From Multifurca ochricompacta (Eukaryota > Basidiomycota > Agaricomycetes > Russulales > Russulaceae): 64,000 bases of DNA. The stretch lies in contig WTXG01000028.1 of the NCBI GenBank assembly GCA_022496185.1, forward strand, positions 248,001-312,000, written 5' to 3'. The position numbers and the translations under genes were made by a program. Shown piece by piece: positions 35,546 through 46,904 of this stretch; the stretch's first letter is position 1; every line of letters begins with the position of its first letter. The notes below the pieces were generated by a model. The model worked only from the letters and a program-made list of their open reading frames with translations, did no database searches and had not been told where the DNA came from.

Positions 35546-38500
35546 TCAATCGGGATACATCGCCAATTTTCGGTTTAAGGTAGCATAGTCAAGTCCACGT
35601 AGGCGCAAACAACGTTGGAACAACCGACGATCGATCGGATACTGTAGTCGACTGGCGAGGTGCTGTCCGGCAACAAGCGCTTTGACGGTGCGGGCGACGA
35701 GCCGCTGTTTGTGCACGTTGATCAACGGCTCAAGGTGCATTGACGACGGAAGCGACGGGAGAACATTAAAAACCTCCGGATGCGCGGGTGCCGAAAAGTT
35801 GCCCGACACCGGCTCGATGCTGACTAGCTCTGTTGGCGCGGTAGGGTCGATCAGGTCCGGTAGACGACTAACCCGCTGTAGCGGTGCGAGGTATATTCCT
35901 ACATACGTCCAGTTCCAATCAGTATCAGCATTCTTCAGGGAGAGAGAGAGAGGGGGGGGGGAGGAACACTCCAAAAAAAAAAGGAAGTTGAATTGTCTTT
36001 GAGAGGGGAAGTGGGACATACCAAGGAAAGGCACGCCCATAGCAGCCTTCCCATCGGCCAGCTTCCCGCGGGCTGAGCTACGGACTGAGACCGCTTCCTC
36101 AGAGGCACCGGCGGTAAGCTTCGGGTCGGTCAGCTGCGCGACGGCTCTTCGGATGTGCTTGAAATCGTCTGCTGGGTCGGCGAAGGAAGTGAGATCCTTC
36201 AAGATTCGCAGATTGTACAGGTTCACCCGCTCCCACCCGCGCTTCATCGCGCGCGAGACCCAATCGCTCCGTAAGCCGGCGACGATAGCTACGAGGGCGC
36301 TAAAGTTGTTAAGCTGGAAACATTTCTGCACAAATTAAATTAAAAGAAAAGAAAAAAAAAATTAAGATTAAAATTTTGACCCGACTCACCCAGGCAACGC
36401 GGATGAATTTGGCGGCGAGTGCGGGACGATCCGTAGGTTGCGTATCTACAATCTCGGAGATCACAAAATTCGTGAGCAAGTTGAATCGCGCGCGGGCGGC
36501 GACTAGAGCGCTGGTGCGGTAACCCTCCACACCCTGGGCTTTATAACGGGCACGATCCTTGAGGAACTGGCCCCAGTCGAGCACGTTGGCAGCCTTTGCG
36601 GCCTCAGAGCCCCGCCAGTCGTCCGATACCAGCTCCTCGAACTTGATAGCCAGGAAGAGTTCCCGGTCGATCATCGAGAAGTGGATCGAGAGGGCGACGG
36701 TGGGGACCGAGAGCACCCACGAGCGATGATGATCCCCCGTTCCGGTAGGCGGTATCATGGGCAATCGTGCCGGAGTGGAGGGTATCTTGGCAACGACCGC
36801 CGGAGTGGTACCCGGCGCTGCGAGTCGTCCGCGGCGGATCTCGGCGGGTACAGCATCCTCAATAACAGGTTTTTTATCCTCTGCGGAACGCGACGCTATA
36901 GGAGGTGCTGCCGCAGGTTGGGGAATAGGACCGGGCACGGACGTCGAACTGTCAAATATCACTCCAAAGGACGATACGTGCCGAACCGAAGCTGGGGAAC
37001 CAGGACGCGAGGGAGAGGACACCGTGCTCAATGGCGCGGACCCCTGTGTGCCAGCATCCTCACCAATCTCCGCCTCGCTTGGTTCATTTTCACCATCGTC
37101 GGAAAGATAGCGAGGTGCCTCGTCACCATAATCGCCAGCCGCGAGACGGTCCCGTATCGTCTTGACCCAATTGTCCACCTTGGTCTCCTTGGCGCGCTGC
37201 TTTTGCGGGTTCATCTGACCCTCAAGACGACGAAGGGCATCCTCGACGTCCCCTTCATCCTCGTCATCGCTCAGAGAATCGATCAATGCGTTCACTTGCC
37301 ATTGATGGATGGTATTCCCCAGCTTTCCCTCCAATGCGCCGGACATCGCACTCGAACGGCGCGAGTTGGACGCGCTCGCACTCGATTCGTCCTGCGAGGC
37401 GAATCCCATCGAAGACACGCTCTCTCGATTTCGATCCACAAACTCAAAATCCCGTCTAAGCGGCAGGCGACGCGGCAATTTCCTCAGCCCAGACTGTGCC
37501 ACGGGCCCCTCCGACGTCTCCGAGGATGTGTCAGAAAAATCGAGATCGTCTATCGAGACGACGTCCTGCTGCAATGATCGGTCCTGCACAGATCGGCCCT
37601 GCATAGAGCGCCGTGCATGGAAAGTCGACTGCGGGGGGACCAGCATGCCATAGCTCGAGGAGGAACTCGTAGAGCTCGTCGAGGAACGGCTGCTCGTCTC
37701 TGCGCGCAAAAAAGGAACCTTGACAATTGTGACCGTGTTTGGTGCCACGACTTCTTGCGCCACCTCAACAACTTCTTCCTCATCCACAGTGATGGAATCC
37801 CGCGAGGGTGGCGCATAGGACGTTATTGGTGCAGGCTTAAGAGAATCTGCAACATTGTCTGGCGTAAAGGCAGGCGGGGGGGTGGGAGGGATCGGATGGG
37901 GTGGATCCAAAGACGGCAGGGGATCCACTGGCAATGGCGGAGGCAGGCGTAAGGGCGGTAGGGTTGGGGGCGCTGGAGGTATAGAGCTCGAAGACGGGCG
38001 GTGTGTCTCAACCTGGATCATTTTGAGATACTGCTCCATTCCTCCACGAACCTGGATTAAATCTCCCTCTCCATTCGACTCTAGATCGAACGCAGAGACT
38101 TCCATGAGCCCTAGATTACCCATATTGCGCGATCCGGGGTTCAGCGCGCGCTTCCAGCGACCGAGTCGGCCCATAGTATTTGCAAGCGCGCGTGACAACG
38201 CGTTTGGAGGGTGCGACGGAAGGGAAGCAGTGGGTGACACACTCGCCGACAAAGACGGACGATGTTCCAAGATGGCTCGGTGTAGAGGTTGCTGGATCAT
38301 GGCGGCGCCGTCCGCGCCAATAACGCCCTTGGCTTTTATGAAGCCAGACGTCCCAAGCAGCGCGGATGGCTCAGCTATAAAATCCAAGTCCAAGTCTTCG
38401 TCATTGATAGAAGAAGACCTTCGCGTGACTCCATTCGGCGTGCCAACCCCGCTGCTGGGCTTGGACATCGACGCTCGGGGGCGCTGGGAATACGCCTCCT

Positions 38501-41069
38501 TAGCATCTCGCGCGACAGACATCAGCTTACGCACGATACTCTACATCACAGCCGTCGTCAGAAGCGAGGTAATGCCGAGAAGCAGGCCGCTAGGTCTCAC
38601 CGTCGCGTCGGTGTGCTTCTGCAGTATTGGATCCCGCCGAAGGGTATTCAGCCAGCTCGCCAACAAGAGGCGGAGCTCACGATTAGGCACAAAGTCCACG
38701 GCGAAAAAGGTCAACAACCAGTACCGAATCGCTACAAACGTCCGGACGCGAACAACCCGGCGTACCATCTCGTCCTCGCCACCCACGCCACGGCCGAGTG
38801 CCCAATGAAAGCGACAGATTAGCAAGTGGCAGAGATCAAGTGTGGTGATGTAGGAACGGTAAGTGAGGAAAAAAACAAGTAATTCATCGTAATCCAAAGC
38901 GCTCGTGAGCTGGGCCAGCCACCGCTCGATCGTCGCGGCCACGAGCACACGCTCGCGTTCAGGACCATCCGTTGTCACGCGTAGGTGCACAAACTCGCCA
39001 CTGCTTCGCCGCGACGTTTGCGAGTCGTCTACATAGGACTCTCGTGCGACCGTTCCCCAGATGACGAAACGTGGATCGTCACGCGGTGCGGCGCTGTCCT
39101 CTGCGATGAGCGTCATCTTGATTACAGCTGAGTCTGCGGGATCCTCGAGAAGTCGCTCAAGTACAGGAAGACCGCGGTAGGTCTGCAACACGTCAAATAC
39201 TTCGGTCGAGTAGCGCGTGTGCATAGAGGTCGCATCCGTTGGGATGAATGTCGGATCGGAGAGGTTGGGACGAGGGGACGATAATAAGGGCGACGGAGAT
39301 CGGGTTGGAGACACTGAGGTGGGTTCTTCATCTTGTTCCTCAGGGACCAAAGACAGCGGACGATCGCCCTGCTCATCTGATGAGCCAAGCCCCGGGGGTA
39401 GAGAAGGCGCTCCTTCAGCGACCGGCGATTCGCTAGTAGTCAAGGAGCTGATGGGAGCCAAGCCGCTTGGGTATGCAATCCTCAATGGCGCATCTGCTCT
39501 AGCTGTCATTCCAGATTCGAATGATTGCATCTCCCGCAATAGTGGCACGTGCAAATATCCTTCAGTTGGCCTTGCCGGTGCGGGTGATTCGAAATGAACC
39601 CCCGAACCGAATGGGTTGAATGAACCAGTGCTAGGGGCAAATTCGGAGCCGTGTGAGTGGGAACGCGAGCTGATCGGAGATGACGGTCCGCTATCCGCAT
39701 CCCAACGCATGACGTCCGCGAAACCATCGCGTATCAGGGAAGCAGCTTGTGAAGCTGGAACTGGGTCATCAGGCGGTGAGTATATCGGCAGGCGCGGAAG
39801 ATCTGCTGCGGTGACGCTCTGAGAGTGGCCCCGCGCAGGTGGGGGCGGTGGTGGCAAGGGGTCAGCGGAGATCTGGGGGTTCGAACGTGCCTTGCGAAGC
39901 TTGCGCAAGGGGGTGAACGCGTATTTGCAGCGACATCGCCACTGCGCGCACTGGTACTGGGAAACATTGTGCCTGGAAGAAACGCATGCATACTCATCCG
40001 ACCTTTGCGGGACGCATTGCGCTCTGAACGTATTGTGTAACCTTGTGACTTACGACGTGTCTGGTCTTGTCGTGTATCTGGAGACGAAGGGGGCTGTTCG
40101 AGCTGCATTGTCGTGCGATGCTCTGCGTCAGCGGCTGGGGCAGACTGATCACGGTGCCTGAGCCGCGGAAGTAGGTGGTCAGCTTCCTCGTGGGAATGAC
40201 ATAGTATTGTGTACGTACCCAACGCGATACATTTGTTTGCCATGCTGATTTACAAATGCGGTAATGGCATACGGCGAACGGTGGTCCTTGTCGACCTTGA
40301 TAAGACGATCATATCGTTTCTTCAGCTCATGTGCGGCTTGACCAGACGACGTCTCGACAAACGAGCCGTCGGCTGTGTCGTGGGCGTAACGATAAACGTA
40401 ACGAGATAGAAGAAGTCAGCAAAAAGAAAAAAAGGCAAAGAAAGGAGAAGAGGCATGCTGGACGTCCTGTCACTTTTCAAGGGCACCCACGTGGCCGGGC
40501 CCTGAAGTGATCATTTTGACATGAAACGCGAGCCCGAGAATGGAAGCCTGAATCGCCACAGGAAACGGAACGTGATCGAGAGAGATACGTTCCACCGGGG
40601 ATGCAGGCAACTCTACCAGCATGAAGTACGGGGCTGTGCCTCGAGTTGACGACATGGAGGCATCCAAGCGGTAGGGCGTGCTACGCGACGGACGGCGATA
40701 TATGCACCATGGAAAGACAAAGTGCGATATACAATGCGATCACAAAAACTCACGTGCGATTGAGATGTCGACGGACGCAATCTCCGGAGGAAGGTCATCA
40801 AATCCTACGCCACCTTCGTCTTCGCTCACGTCAACAAAAGAAAAGGAGGTCTGAGAGAGATTCGCAGATGGTGTGGGAATGGGAAGACGGAGGTGGCTGG
40901 AGTTACCAGGAAGCACGGAGCTCGGCTTTACTGATTCTGTGGGAGAGCTTTCTGGCGGGAAAGGAGAGGAGCAGATAGAAGAGGTGGGCAAATGTGAGAG
41001 AATAGGCGTTGAAACCTGGGATGTGTCGTCGTCGTCGTCTGAGATGAGAAGATCTGGTGGCTGCGACAT
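35546..41069 (-). CDS. RasGEF of the Lte1/Cdc25 type
   Basis: A guanine nucleotide exchange factor for a Ras-like GTPase. The N-terminal part starts MSQPPDLLISDDDDDTSQV (41069), with later exons RYDRLIKVDKDHRSPYAIT and Ser/Pro-rich linker. The RasGEF N domain lies at about 38600-39220 (VFDVLQTYRGLPVLERLLED, LVFFLTYRSYITTLDLCHLL). A linker of about 500 residues follows, then the catalytic RasGEF domain in 36700-35546: REL-F-type LAIKFEELVSDDW, RFNLLTNFVISEIV, VAW joined across an intron to KCFQLNNFSALVAIVAGL, and IYLAPLQRVSRLPDLID. It ends LAMYPD. The wide gap between the RasGEF N and catalytic domains is the Lte1 layout. An in-frame TAG at 38541-38543 lies in a 51 nt intron (GTGATG...AAG, with a CTGAT branch site). 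The 5' exon joins near 40420-40740 are the least certain. Confidence 0.85.
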
Positions 41070-41566
41070 GATAAATGAGAAAACAAAAGTGGCGTTGCGT
41101 GAATGGTCGAAAGCACGAGAAGGAATTTCAATAATAGCGATCTAGCAAGGCATAAGAAAAGGGTCGAATGGGCGTGGACTACAAAGCGTTGGGTGATTCG
41201 TTGTTCTCCGTTGTCGTTAGTAGCGTTAAGGCATACGAAGAACTGATTGGGAAACAGTCATTCCTCGAGGTTCAACACTTTAAAAATTGAGCTGAAAATC
41301 AGAAAAAATGATAGACCAAGTTGGAGAGACAGAGGACTCACAAAGATTGGTCGACCTTGACGCCTTTTCCTTGTACTTGTACCCAAAGACCCAAAGACAA
41401 TTACAATGACACATGACTAAGCGTGACAGTTGGCTAGTAACGTGTGACAAGACGCGACTTTCCCGTCACGCTTCCAATTATTACACTTCACTTCACTTCA
41501 CTTCACTTCACTACTCTTCTGAGTCTCAGTTGTCGCGTCCTACCCACCAAGCCGCTTCTACCCACT
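41070..41566. promoter_or_regulatory. Shared divergent promoter, RasGEF / ASF1
   Basis: A 497 bp spacer between divergent starts. A (CACTT)n pentamer array at about 41484-41510 sits 55-80 bp upstream of the ASF1 start codon and is the only obvious ordered element. Confidence 0.5.
41484..41510. repeat. (CACTT)n pentamer array
   Basis: Five consecutive CACTT units just upstream of the ASF1 start codon. Confidence 0.85.
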
Positions 41567-42337
41567 ATGTCAATTGTTACTATTAGAGTTCGCATTTCAC
41601 AGTTCATCTCTCTTATTTTTTGACTTACATGGACGATTACAGAATGTACAGTTTCTCAACAACCCCGCACAATTTATGGATACTTACCGCTTCCGTGTTA
41701 CTTTCGAGTGCATAGCTGGGTTGAAAGAGGGTGCGTATCTCAACTATGTCACCAGACTACTTCAGTCCCAGCTATTATTTCTCATTTAGACCTTGAGTGG
41801 CGCCTCATTTACGTCGCTTCACCTGGTAATGAGGAACTCGATCAAGAGCTAGATGACTGTCTGGTTGGCCCCGTGCCTGTCGGTGTTAATGCATTCGAGT
41901 TTGAGGGCTCCCCACCATCCCCACAAAGCATTCCTCCAGATGATGTGCTCGGTGTGGCAGCCCTGATCCTGACAGGATCGTACCGAAATCAAGAATTCGT
42001 TCGCGTTGGATATTACCAAAATACGGAGTATGACAACGAGGAAATGAGATCAGCGCCACCTGACAAGATCCAGTTCGACAGGCTGATGAGGGACATAAGT
42101 GCAAAACCTAGGGTGACGAGGTTCCAAATCAAATGGTGCGTGTTATCCTGTGCATTGAATCGCGATTTAGCCCTGAGAGGTGCATGTAGGGACGTTTCAC
42201 CACAATCAGATAGAGTAACCGCAGCTGGAGCGGGAACTTCGGCAGCTGTTCCCTCCGCAGATGATCTAGAAGGGGATAATGAAGATACAACGACGGAGGG
42301 TCCGGAACAGACAAATGGTACAACGCCTGACTCGTAG
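41567..42337 (+). CDS. ASF1: Histone chaperone ASF1
   Basis: ASF1 binds H3-H4 dimers and hands them to CAF-1 and HIRA during nucleosome assembly. The first exon is only MSIVTIR; an intron (about 41588-41642, donor GTTCGC) leads to NVQFLNNPAQFMDTYRFRVT. A second intron (about 41731-41789) joins LKE to DLEWRLIYVASPG. Then LDDCLVGPVPVGVNAFEFE, GVAALILTGSYRNQEFVRVG and KPRVTRFQIKW complete the Ig-like fold of about 155 residues. The C-terminus is acidic and polar (DDLEGDNEDTTTEGPEQ), as in fungal ASF1. Whether a short intron follows IKW (GTGCGT donor) is unclear; the frame is open through it. High confidence from the near-complete family signature. Confidence 0.95.
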
Positions 42338-42684
42338 CCCTTGGTGGCATGTACAGTTACAGTTATAGTTGTATTTTTCTATATTCCCCTCCTCTTCTTC
42401 TCTAGATCACGTGATGCGAGTAACCATGGACCAAGGAACCAAGCCCAAGGGACAAAGGGACTCAATACGACACACGGAAACACGGAAAAAGGAGCGGGAT
42501 CGAGATAATACATTTATATAAACAATATATACAAATATTGTCAGTTGCTGTCAGAAATGACGTCAATCTATTCACGTGCTGGTCACTCCTTGGCGGATGT
42601 GACGAAAGGGTCACCTTCATAAATCCTCATTGCGAATTGCAACTTGTTGTCGTACTATTTCCCCCTCTTCTGACCTAACCCACC

Positions 42685-43768
42685 ATGGCCAGCTCCTGGA
42701 AAGATGATATTCTTCTCAAAGTGATTCATCCCTTTTTTATTTCTCCTGATCTTTGCTCATAACCCCTTCGCACAGATTGTAAACGTACTGGTCTACCTCT
42801 TTTTCCTTGGTTCAAATGTGTACATCACCTTGGTACCTCACGACGTTTACACCCATGGCAAAGAGACATATATCACCCCTTCTCCATGGGCATTCCTCTT
42901 ATGGTACGCATATTTAGAATGGTTTCCTTCTTGTGATTTAGTATCCATTCAGGTCATTAATTCACCTCCTCTTGTTGGGCACTATCATCTACCAATTCAC
43001 TGCTGAAGGAAAGAAGGTCATCGTCGACGGAATTTCCTGGCGTTTCCCACTTTTGGCTGTTCTCAACGCTATTTATGTGAATCTATGGGCTACAAACCAC
43101 TATGTAGTTGGTGTGTGCATGTACTCCTCGTGGTAAACGTGCATGCGTGCTAACCATGAGGCTCGTAGCATTCATATTTGCCCTCTTTGTCAGCTCCTCC
43201 GTAACAGTGCGTGTCTCGTGGAACACGTCTGTTGACTCGCTAATGGGTATCCGCAGCATATCTACTATGTCGTCAAGAAATTCCACTCTCCCACGAGCCT
43301 CGCGGACGAGCTCTTTGTCCACCTTCCGTTTTCACTCTACCACGGCTGGACAACCGTTCTTGTGATGCTTACAGCATTTGAAGCTTTTGGTACCGACGCT
43401 GGCGAACACCACGCTGGCATCTGGACCAATGTCTTTGTCTTCCTCGGGCTGTACGTTTCTCCCTTATATCACCTTAATACATTTGTTTACACCTCACATC
43501 AAAAAAAAAAAGGTTTTTCTTCGAGGCTACGGCCGCAGCGTATGCGTTCTCCACTCCCGAAGGCGATCTCCCGGCGGCCATCGCGATCACGTGGTCGCTC
43601 TTTGCGATATTCGACCATCAACGCACTCCATTTATTCATTGGTCTGCTCTTGCATTCGCCCTTCTTTCCCTGGTCTGGGTGCTTAAGGGTGCTGCTGGTC
43701 TCGCCACCACCTGGCGTCACGGAGGCATCGTCCTTGAAGATGAGGAGCGTGCATCCCTTACTCGCTAA
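42685..43768 (+). CDS. Fungal multi-pass membrane protein, unknown
   Basis: A gene of about seven exons starts [12 protein letters not shown], then an intron (about 42721-42776) and [20 protein letters not shown]. Further exons encode [90 protein letters not shown] and, after an intron starting at about 43452, [20 protein letters not shown] and [19 protein letters not shown]. It ends [11 protein letters not shown] count about seven hydrophobic segments. This type of protein is common in Basidiomycota without a named function. Frames join cleanly at all splice sites, so the gene looks intact. Confidence 0.75.
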
Positions 43769-44222
43769 GCACGAAATTCTCTGCTACAAGTCTTTTTTTG
43801 TTTTTTTGATGTGCTAATCACCGTTCCTTTCTCTTCTCTTGATTTCTCGTACGTACGAAGTGATCTGTAATATGTAACGCCAAGGGAATCAATTATGTTT
43901 GTCATTGCTGTTTCTTTCTCTCATTTCATGTTGGTCATGTGTATCCGACGCGGTGTTCACGTGACTCTGTTTACCGTCAACGAGCGATCGCGGCACAGCG
44001 GAGCGTGAATCCGTTGCTCCTTGGTACCGAACTCTCATCATCTTCATTCACGCATATCTTCCCCGCGCGTTCATCACATTTATTAGCCGAACTTGTTTAC
44101 TCGCACTCCACTGCGTCTTCCTTCCCTTTTCCCCAGGTTTCTTCCTTTGCCTCAGGTAAGGTATCTGTGTACCTTACATGCAAAATCCCCCTGACCATCA
44201 GGTATGCATCAGGTTTCAAGGC
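43769..44222. other. Upstream region of H2A.Z
   Basis: About 450 bases between the membrane protein gene and the H2A.Z start. A 5' UTR intron ending near 44200 is possible (GTAAGG at 44156, CAG at 44202). No other gene seen. Confidence 0.5.
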
Positions 44223-44768
44223 ATGCCACCAAAAGGCGCGAAGGGGGGCAAGTCCAAAATCAGTGATGCCCCTACAACCGAGGCCAAAGTATTCCAGACC
44301 CGTAGCGCGAAAGCAGGCCTTCAGGTCTGTTACTTTCTCCTTCGCGCACGCATAGGGTCTGATCGGTGTCACGCGGGGTCGTTAATAGTTTCCTGTTGGC
44401 CGTATTCACAGATACTTAAAGCAGCGGACGCAAAATAATGTCCGTATCGGTGCAAAAGCGGCTGTCTATACCTCGGCTATTCTAGAGTACCTTACAGCCG
44501 AAGTCTTAGAACTCGCAGGTGCGCCACATACTTCCGTTTATTGGGCCTCCCCTTGTGCTCAAGCTCCGCGCGATTAGGCAACGCATCGAAAGATCTTCGC
44601 GTCAAGCGCATCACACCACGGCATTTACAACTTGCAATTCGAGGGGATGAAGAGCTAGACACGCTCGTACGAGCAACGATAGCAGGCGGTGGTGTCTTGC
44701 CGTTTATTCATAAGAGCTTAACTGTAGGAAAGGTTATTGCAAAGAAGCCGGAAGGTGCATCAGTATGA
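44223..44768 (+). CDS. HTZ1: Histone variant H2A.Z
   Basis: The H2A variant found in nucleosomes at promoters and heterochromatin borders. The first exon starts [17 protein letters not shown] and ends AKAGLQ. An intron (44324-44389) precedes [20 protein letters not shown]. The histone fold continues [19 protein letters not shown]; another intron (44519-44577) joins to [20 protein letters not shown]. The C-terminal [16 protein letters not shown] is the H2A.Z form rather than the core H2A form. About 138 residues, ending KPEGASV. Sequence is intact and introns are clean. Confidence 0.96.
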
Positions 44769-45497
44769 AGTACGTACGCATGATAATATTTCCTTGGTTT
44801 GAGGTGCACTAACACTTTAGTTTTTAGGCGTCGGGGTATGTAATACGACCCGAGCATTGGTCATAATTACTATTGGTTGTATCTCTATATTTGGGGGTTT
44901 TTTTTAACTACAGCGCTGCTTGCTCTCACTGAATGCACTTTCCTGGGCGAGTCCGTTATCACGATGGGTACCGTGGGCCTCAATTATTTATTACTGAAGG
45001 TTCCACTCTTCAATGAGTAGTCCTATTTGGTGGTTTGTTTTTGTTACATGGCCTTGTACATGGCCTTGCCCTTTAACCCTATTGTCGCTTGGAACAATCG
45101 TTTTGTTTCAAAAGTAGCTTTTCTTGGTCGATATTGAGAGAATTTTTATGCCCACTTGTCATTTGGGATTCTGTGACTGCAGTCGGTGAGAACGCAGTAC
45201 AACGGAGTGCGCGTTTTGGGAGATATGACGCTACTGCCCTTCCGACTGGAAAATAATAATTGGACGTCAGCTGCAATGTATTATGATGCAACCTTATCGT
45301 TAATGTGGTGTAAGTTTATCGTCCCAATGGTGTTATGATTAGATGATACAAAAACAGAAATCAAGATAAGTGTGAACTTAACTTAGAGGCCCCACCATAA
45401 GTGTTTTGGACCCCCGTTGCAAGAGCTGAACTAACGAAATTTACAGTTGTAAATTTCTTTCCAATCATCCCTAGGTTTCTTTATACATTAGCTTATA
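44769..45497. other. Intergenic
   Basis: Convergent spacer between H2A.Z (+) and the dehydrogenase (-). A short direct repeat (CATGGCCTTG) occurs at 45048 and 45060. No gene seen. Confidence 0.55.
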
Positions 45498-46904
45498 CTA
45501 CATAGGAAGACTCAACCCGATATCGGCGGTTGTGTTCAACAGTCTGCCTTCCATCCCTCCCTCGACCATGAGCACCTGACCGGTGATATGTCCTGAGACT
45601 TTGGCCGAAGCGAGAAAAACGATCTGATTTGCGACGTCTGTCGCCTCGGCGACCTTCCTCAGCGGTGTCCTGGAATGCGAGGTTGTTTAAAGAAATAAAA
45701 TCAGTTGACCCGTATCCACTGGGTGAAAAGAACGGGAAACGTACGTTGCTAAAGCACGATAGACCGTTTTTGGATTCTGGAGAGCCTCGTGGGCCATCGG
45801 CGTACGTACCCATCCAGGTGCGACGCAGTTGACTCGCGCACGTGGTGCAATCTGTACAATTTCGTTCTTGAGCGAGAGGGTGAGGCCATACATTATCGCT
45901 TTTGTTTTTATATCGGACCAGCCAAAACGAATCACCAAGTATCGTGTTGGTTAGTTAGGTTTGGGAAGAAGGCCCAACAGAAAAAATAAAAAGAGAGGGA
46001 GATGAGGAGGGATGGAGGGAGGGACCTCACCACTTTTGCTAGCAGCATAATCCGCGTGCAGGGCTTCGCCGTACTTCCCTGCCGTACTCCCGACAAAGAC
46101 GATCGCCGCACGTTGTCCAAACTCCCACCCAACTCCATCTTCATCACTTCCCCCGCTCCTTCCTGTTTGCACGTGTGACGGTCGTGGCGGCTTAGGCGAT
46201 GACCCCGCCGCGCCACGTACACCGAGCTCGAGCCTGCGCATATACTCCCGCGCGACGAGGAACGAAGACGTCAAGTTATTACTGAACGTACGTTCCCACT
46301 GCTCAAGCGGCATGTCCCTGAGCGGAACGTCGGCGGACACGGACACGCCGTGGTTGATCACCGCGACCTCCACCTCGCCCCACTTTACTCCTGCCTCGTT
46401 GTTACTTCCGGGGTTGGACCAGTCGCAGAAGCAAAAGCGAAACCAGCAACAGGAGGAGAAGGAGTAGCAGTAGCAGTAGCAGTAGAGAAGAGCGCCTGGA
46501 CTTGTGCTTCGTTCGTCAGGTCTGCCTGTACCATGCGCAGACGAGGACCGGACGGGTAAAAGCGATGATTACCCGTTCCCGTGCTAGGAGGTACTAATAG
46601 TTGGACGAGGGCGGTGTTGCTCGTGCGATACTGTGCGGTTACGCGTGCTCCGTGCTCTAAGTGACCCGTTATACATTATCGCCATATTTTCTTTTTTTTT
46701 TCCTTTTGGCGATACTAGGTACGCACCTAGGAAGAGTCGCGTCGTCTCGAGGCCGATTCCGCCGTTCGCGCCTGTATACGATGGGGGATCAGATCAGGTA
46801 ACGATCAGTTTGGCCAGGGCAACCGGTACACCTCTTCGGCGGCCTTGCTGTACGCGTTTACTCACCGGTAACAAGCACATGGACGTCTTTTAGGTCGAGA
46901 TCCA
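45498..46904 (-). CDS. Short-chain dehydrogenase/reductase (SDR)
   Basis: A classical NAD(P)-dependent SDR of unknown substrate, close in layout to 3-oxoacyl-ACP reductases. It starts MDLDLKDVHVLVTG; an intron (about 46771-46856) joins to ANGGIGLETTRLFLG, giving the TGANGGIG cofactor motif. EHGARVTAQYRTSN and MVQADLTNEAQVQALF follow; the latter holds the conserved D that contacts adenine. The usual NNAG is INHG here. The catalytic serine lies in VFVGSTAGKYG and the Tyr/Lys in DYAASKS. Later exons give RVNCVAPGWVRTPMAHEAL and SGHITGQVLMVEGGMEG; it ends ADIGLSLPM. A loop enriched in Thr-Ala and Pro/Gly is inserted after ALF. At about 46390 one base appears to be missing just before VKWGEVEVAVINHG, breaking the frame. 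Confidence 0.85.

Noticed and set aside
38541..38543. Premature stop in the RasGEF gene suggesting a pseudogene
   Set aside because: A 51 nt intron with good GT/AG and a branch site removes it in frame.
36681..39597. Long plus-strand ORFs opposite the RasGEF gene
   Set aside because: Antisense shadows in GC-rich coding DNA; the minus strand holds the domains.
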